Assembly: GCA_913020235.1 (NCBI GenBank)
Contig: CAJWBT010000174.1
Coordinates: forward strand, 1-5,511
Reading direction: 5' to 3'
From: an uncultured Chloroflexota bacterium
GTDB lineage: Bacteria; Chloroflexota; Dehalococcoidia; UBA3495
DNA: 5,511 nucleotides
In this document: in pieces, positions 5,447 through 5,511 of the stretch
How positions within the stretch are numbered: position 1 is the stretch's first letter
Layout: every line of letters starts with the position of its first letter
The notes under the pieces: generated by a model
Told to the model about the DNA's origin: nothing
Seen by the model: only the letters and a program-made list of their open reading frames with translations
The model's database searches: none
Position numbers and translations under genes: made by a program

Positions 5447-5511
5447 TTGAAGAACAGGTGTGAATGGGCCATTAGCGACCTCATGATCGAATACCACGAC
5501 CGGGACTGGGG
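5447..5511 (+). CDS. tag: DNA-3-methyladenine glycosylase I, N-terminus only (3' truncated)
   Basis: Only 21 complete codons are visible before the window ends, starting at TTG 5447. The peptide reads MKNRCEWAISDLMIEYHDRD then W, matching the Tag N-terminus (E. coli MERCGWVSQDPLYIAYHDNE then W). Known: Tag removes 3-methyladenine from alkylated DNA in the cytoplasm and binds a structural zinc through N-terminal Cys and His plus C-terminal His and Cys. The Cys (residue 5) and His (residue 17) are both present. The spacing is one residue shorter than in E. coli, because the Pro of the usual SDPL stretch is missing. This could be natural variation or a one-codon deletion in a decaying gene. About 165-180 residues lie outside the window. 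The family call is strong despite the short length, because RCxW and YHDxxW fall in register. Confidence 0.8.
   Translation, partial: MKNRCEWAISDLMIEYHDRDW

Noticed and set aside
5189..5497. 102-codon minus-strand frame
   Set aside because: It overlaps the recognisable Tag N-terminus and the GAF-like peptide on the plus strand; no motif of its own.
1..5511. CRISPR array, tRNA or rRNA
   Set aside because: No regularly spaced direct repeats and no tRNA cloverleaf or T-loop in the right context were seen on either strand.

Overview
The window is GC-rich bacterial DNA with AGGAG-type ribosome binding sites and some TTG starts. The gene set is a luciferase-like flavin monooxygenase, a reductive-dehalogenase-like corrinoid/Fe-S protein and an Fsr-like MFS transporter. 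This combination recalls uncultured Chloroflexota (SAR202/Dehalococcoidia type), which carry many paralogues of these families. Other deep uncultured lineages are equally possible, and the taxonomic guess is inference only.

Layout. Bases 1-1005 (+) hold the 3' part of a luciferase-like (LLM class) oxidoreductase cut by the window edge. Bases 1071-2396 (+) hold a complete Tat-less RdhA-like protein with two [4Fe-4S] motifs, 65 bp downstream and probably co-transcribed. Bases 2397-3110 contain no convincing gene but are dense in perfect inverted repeats, some nested; this may be terminators plus an unrecognised structured RNA or a decayed element. Bases 3111-4334 (+) hold a complete 12-TM MFS transporter of the Fsr-like type, followed by a hairpin. 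Bases 4423-4925 (-) hold a broken, convergent small gene of unknown function. It is split by a perfect 50-bp palindrome (4818-4867) whose exact removal restores the reading frame, and it also carries an in-frame TAG. Bases 4926-5446 are mostly non-coding and contain hairpins and what looks like a short remnant of a GAF-domain signalling protein. From 5447 (+) the N-terminus of DNA-3-methyladenine glycosylase I (Tag) begins and runs off the window.

Functionally, the left half could be a small module in which a flavin monooxygenase and a corrinoid Fe-S reductase act on organic compounds and an MFS protein moves a substrate or product. This is inferred from proximity only. The right half looks like a decaying region between intact genes. 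The most unusual features are the frame-neutral palindrome insertion, the Tat-less RdhA-like protein without a visible RdhB, and the hairpin-rich 0.7-kb gap.
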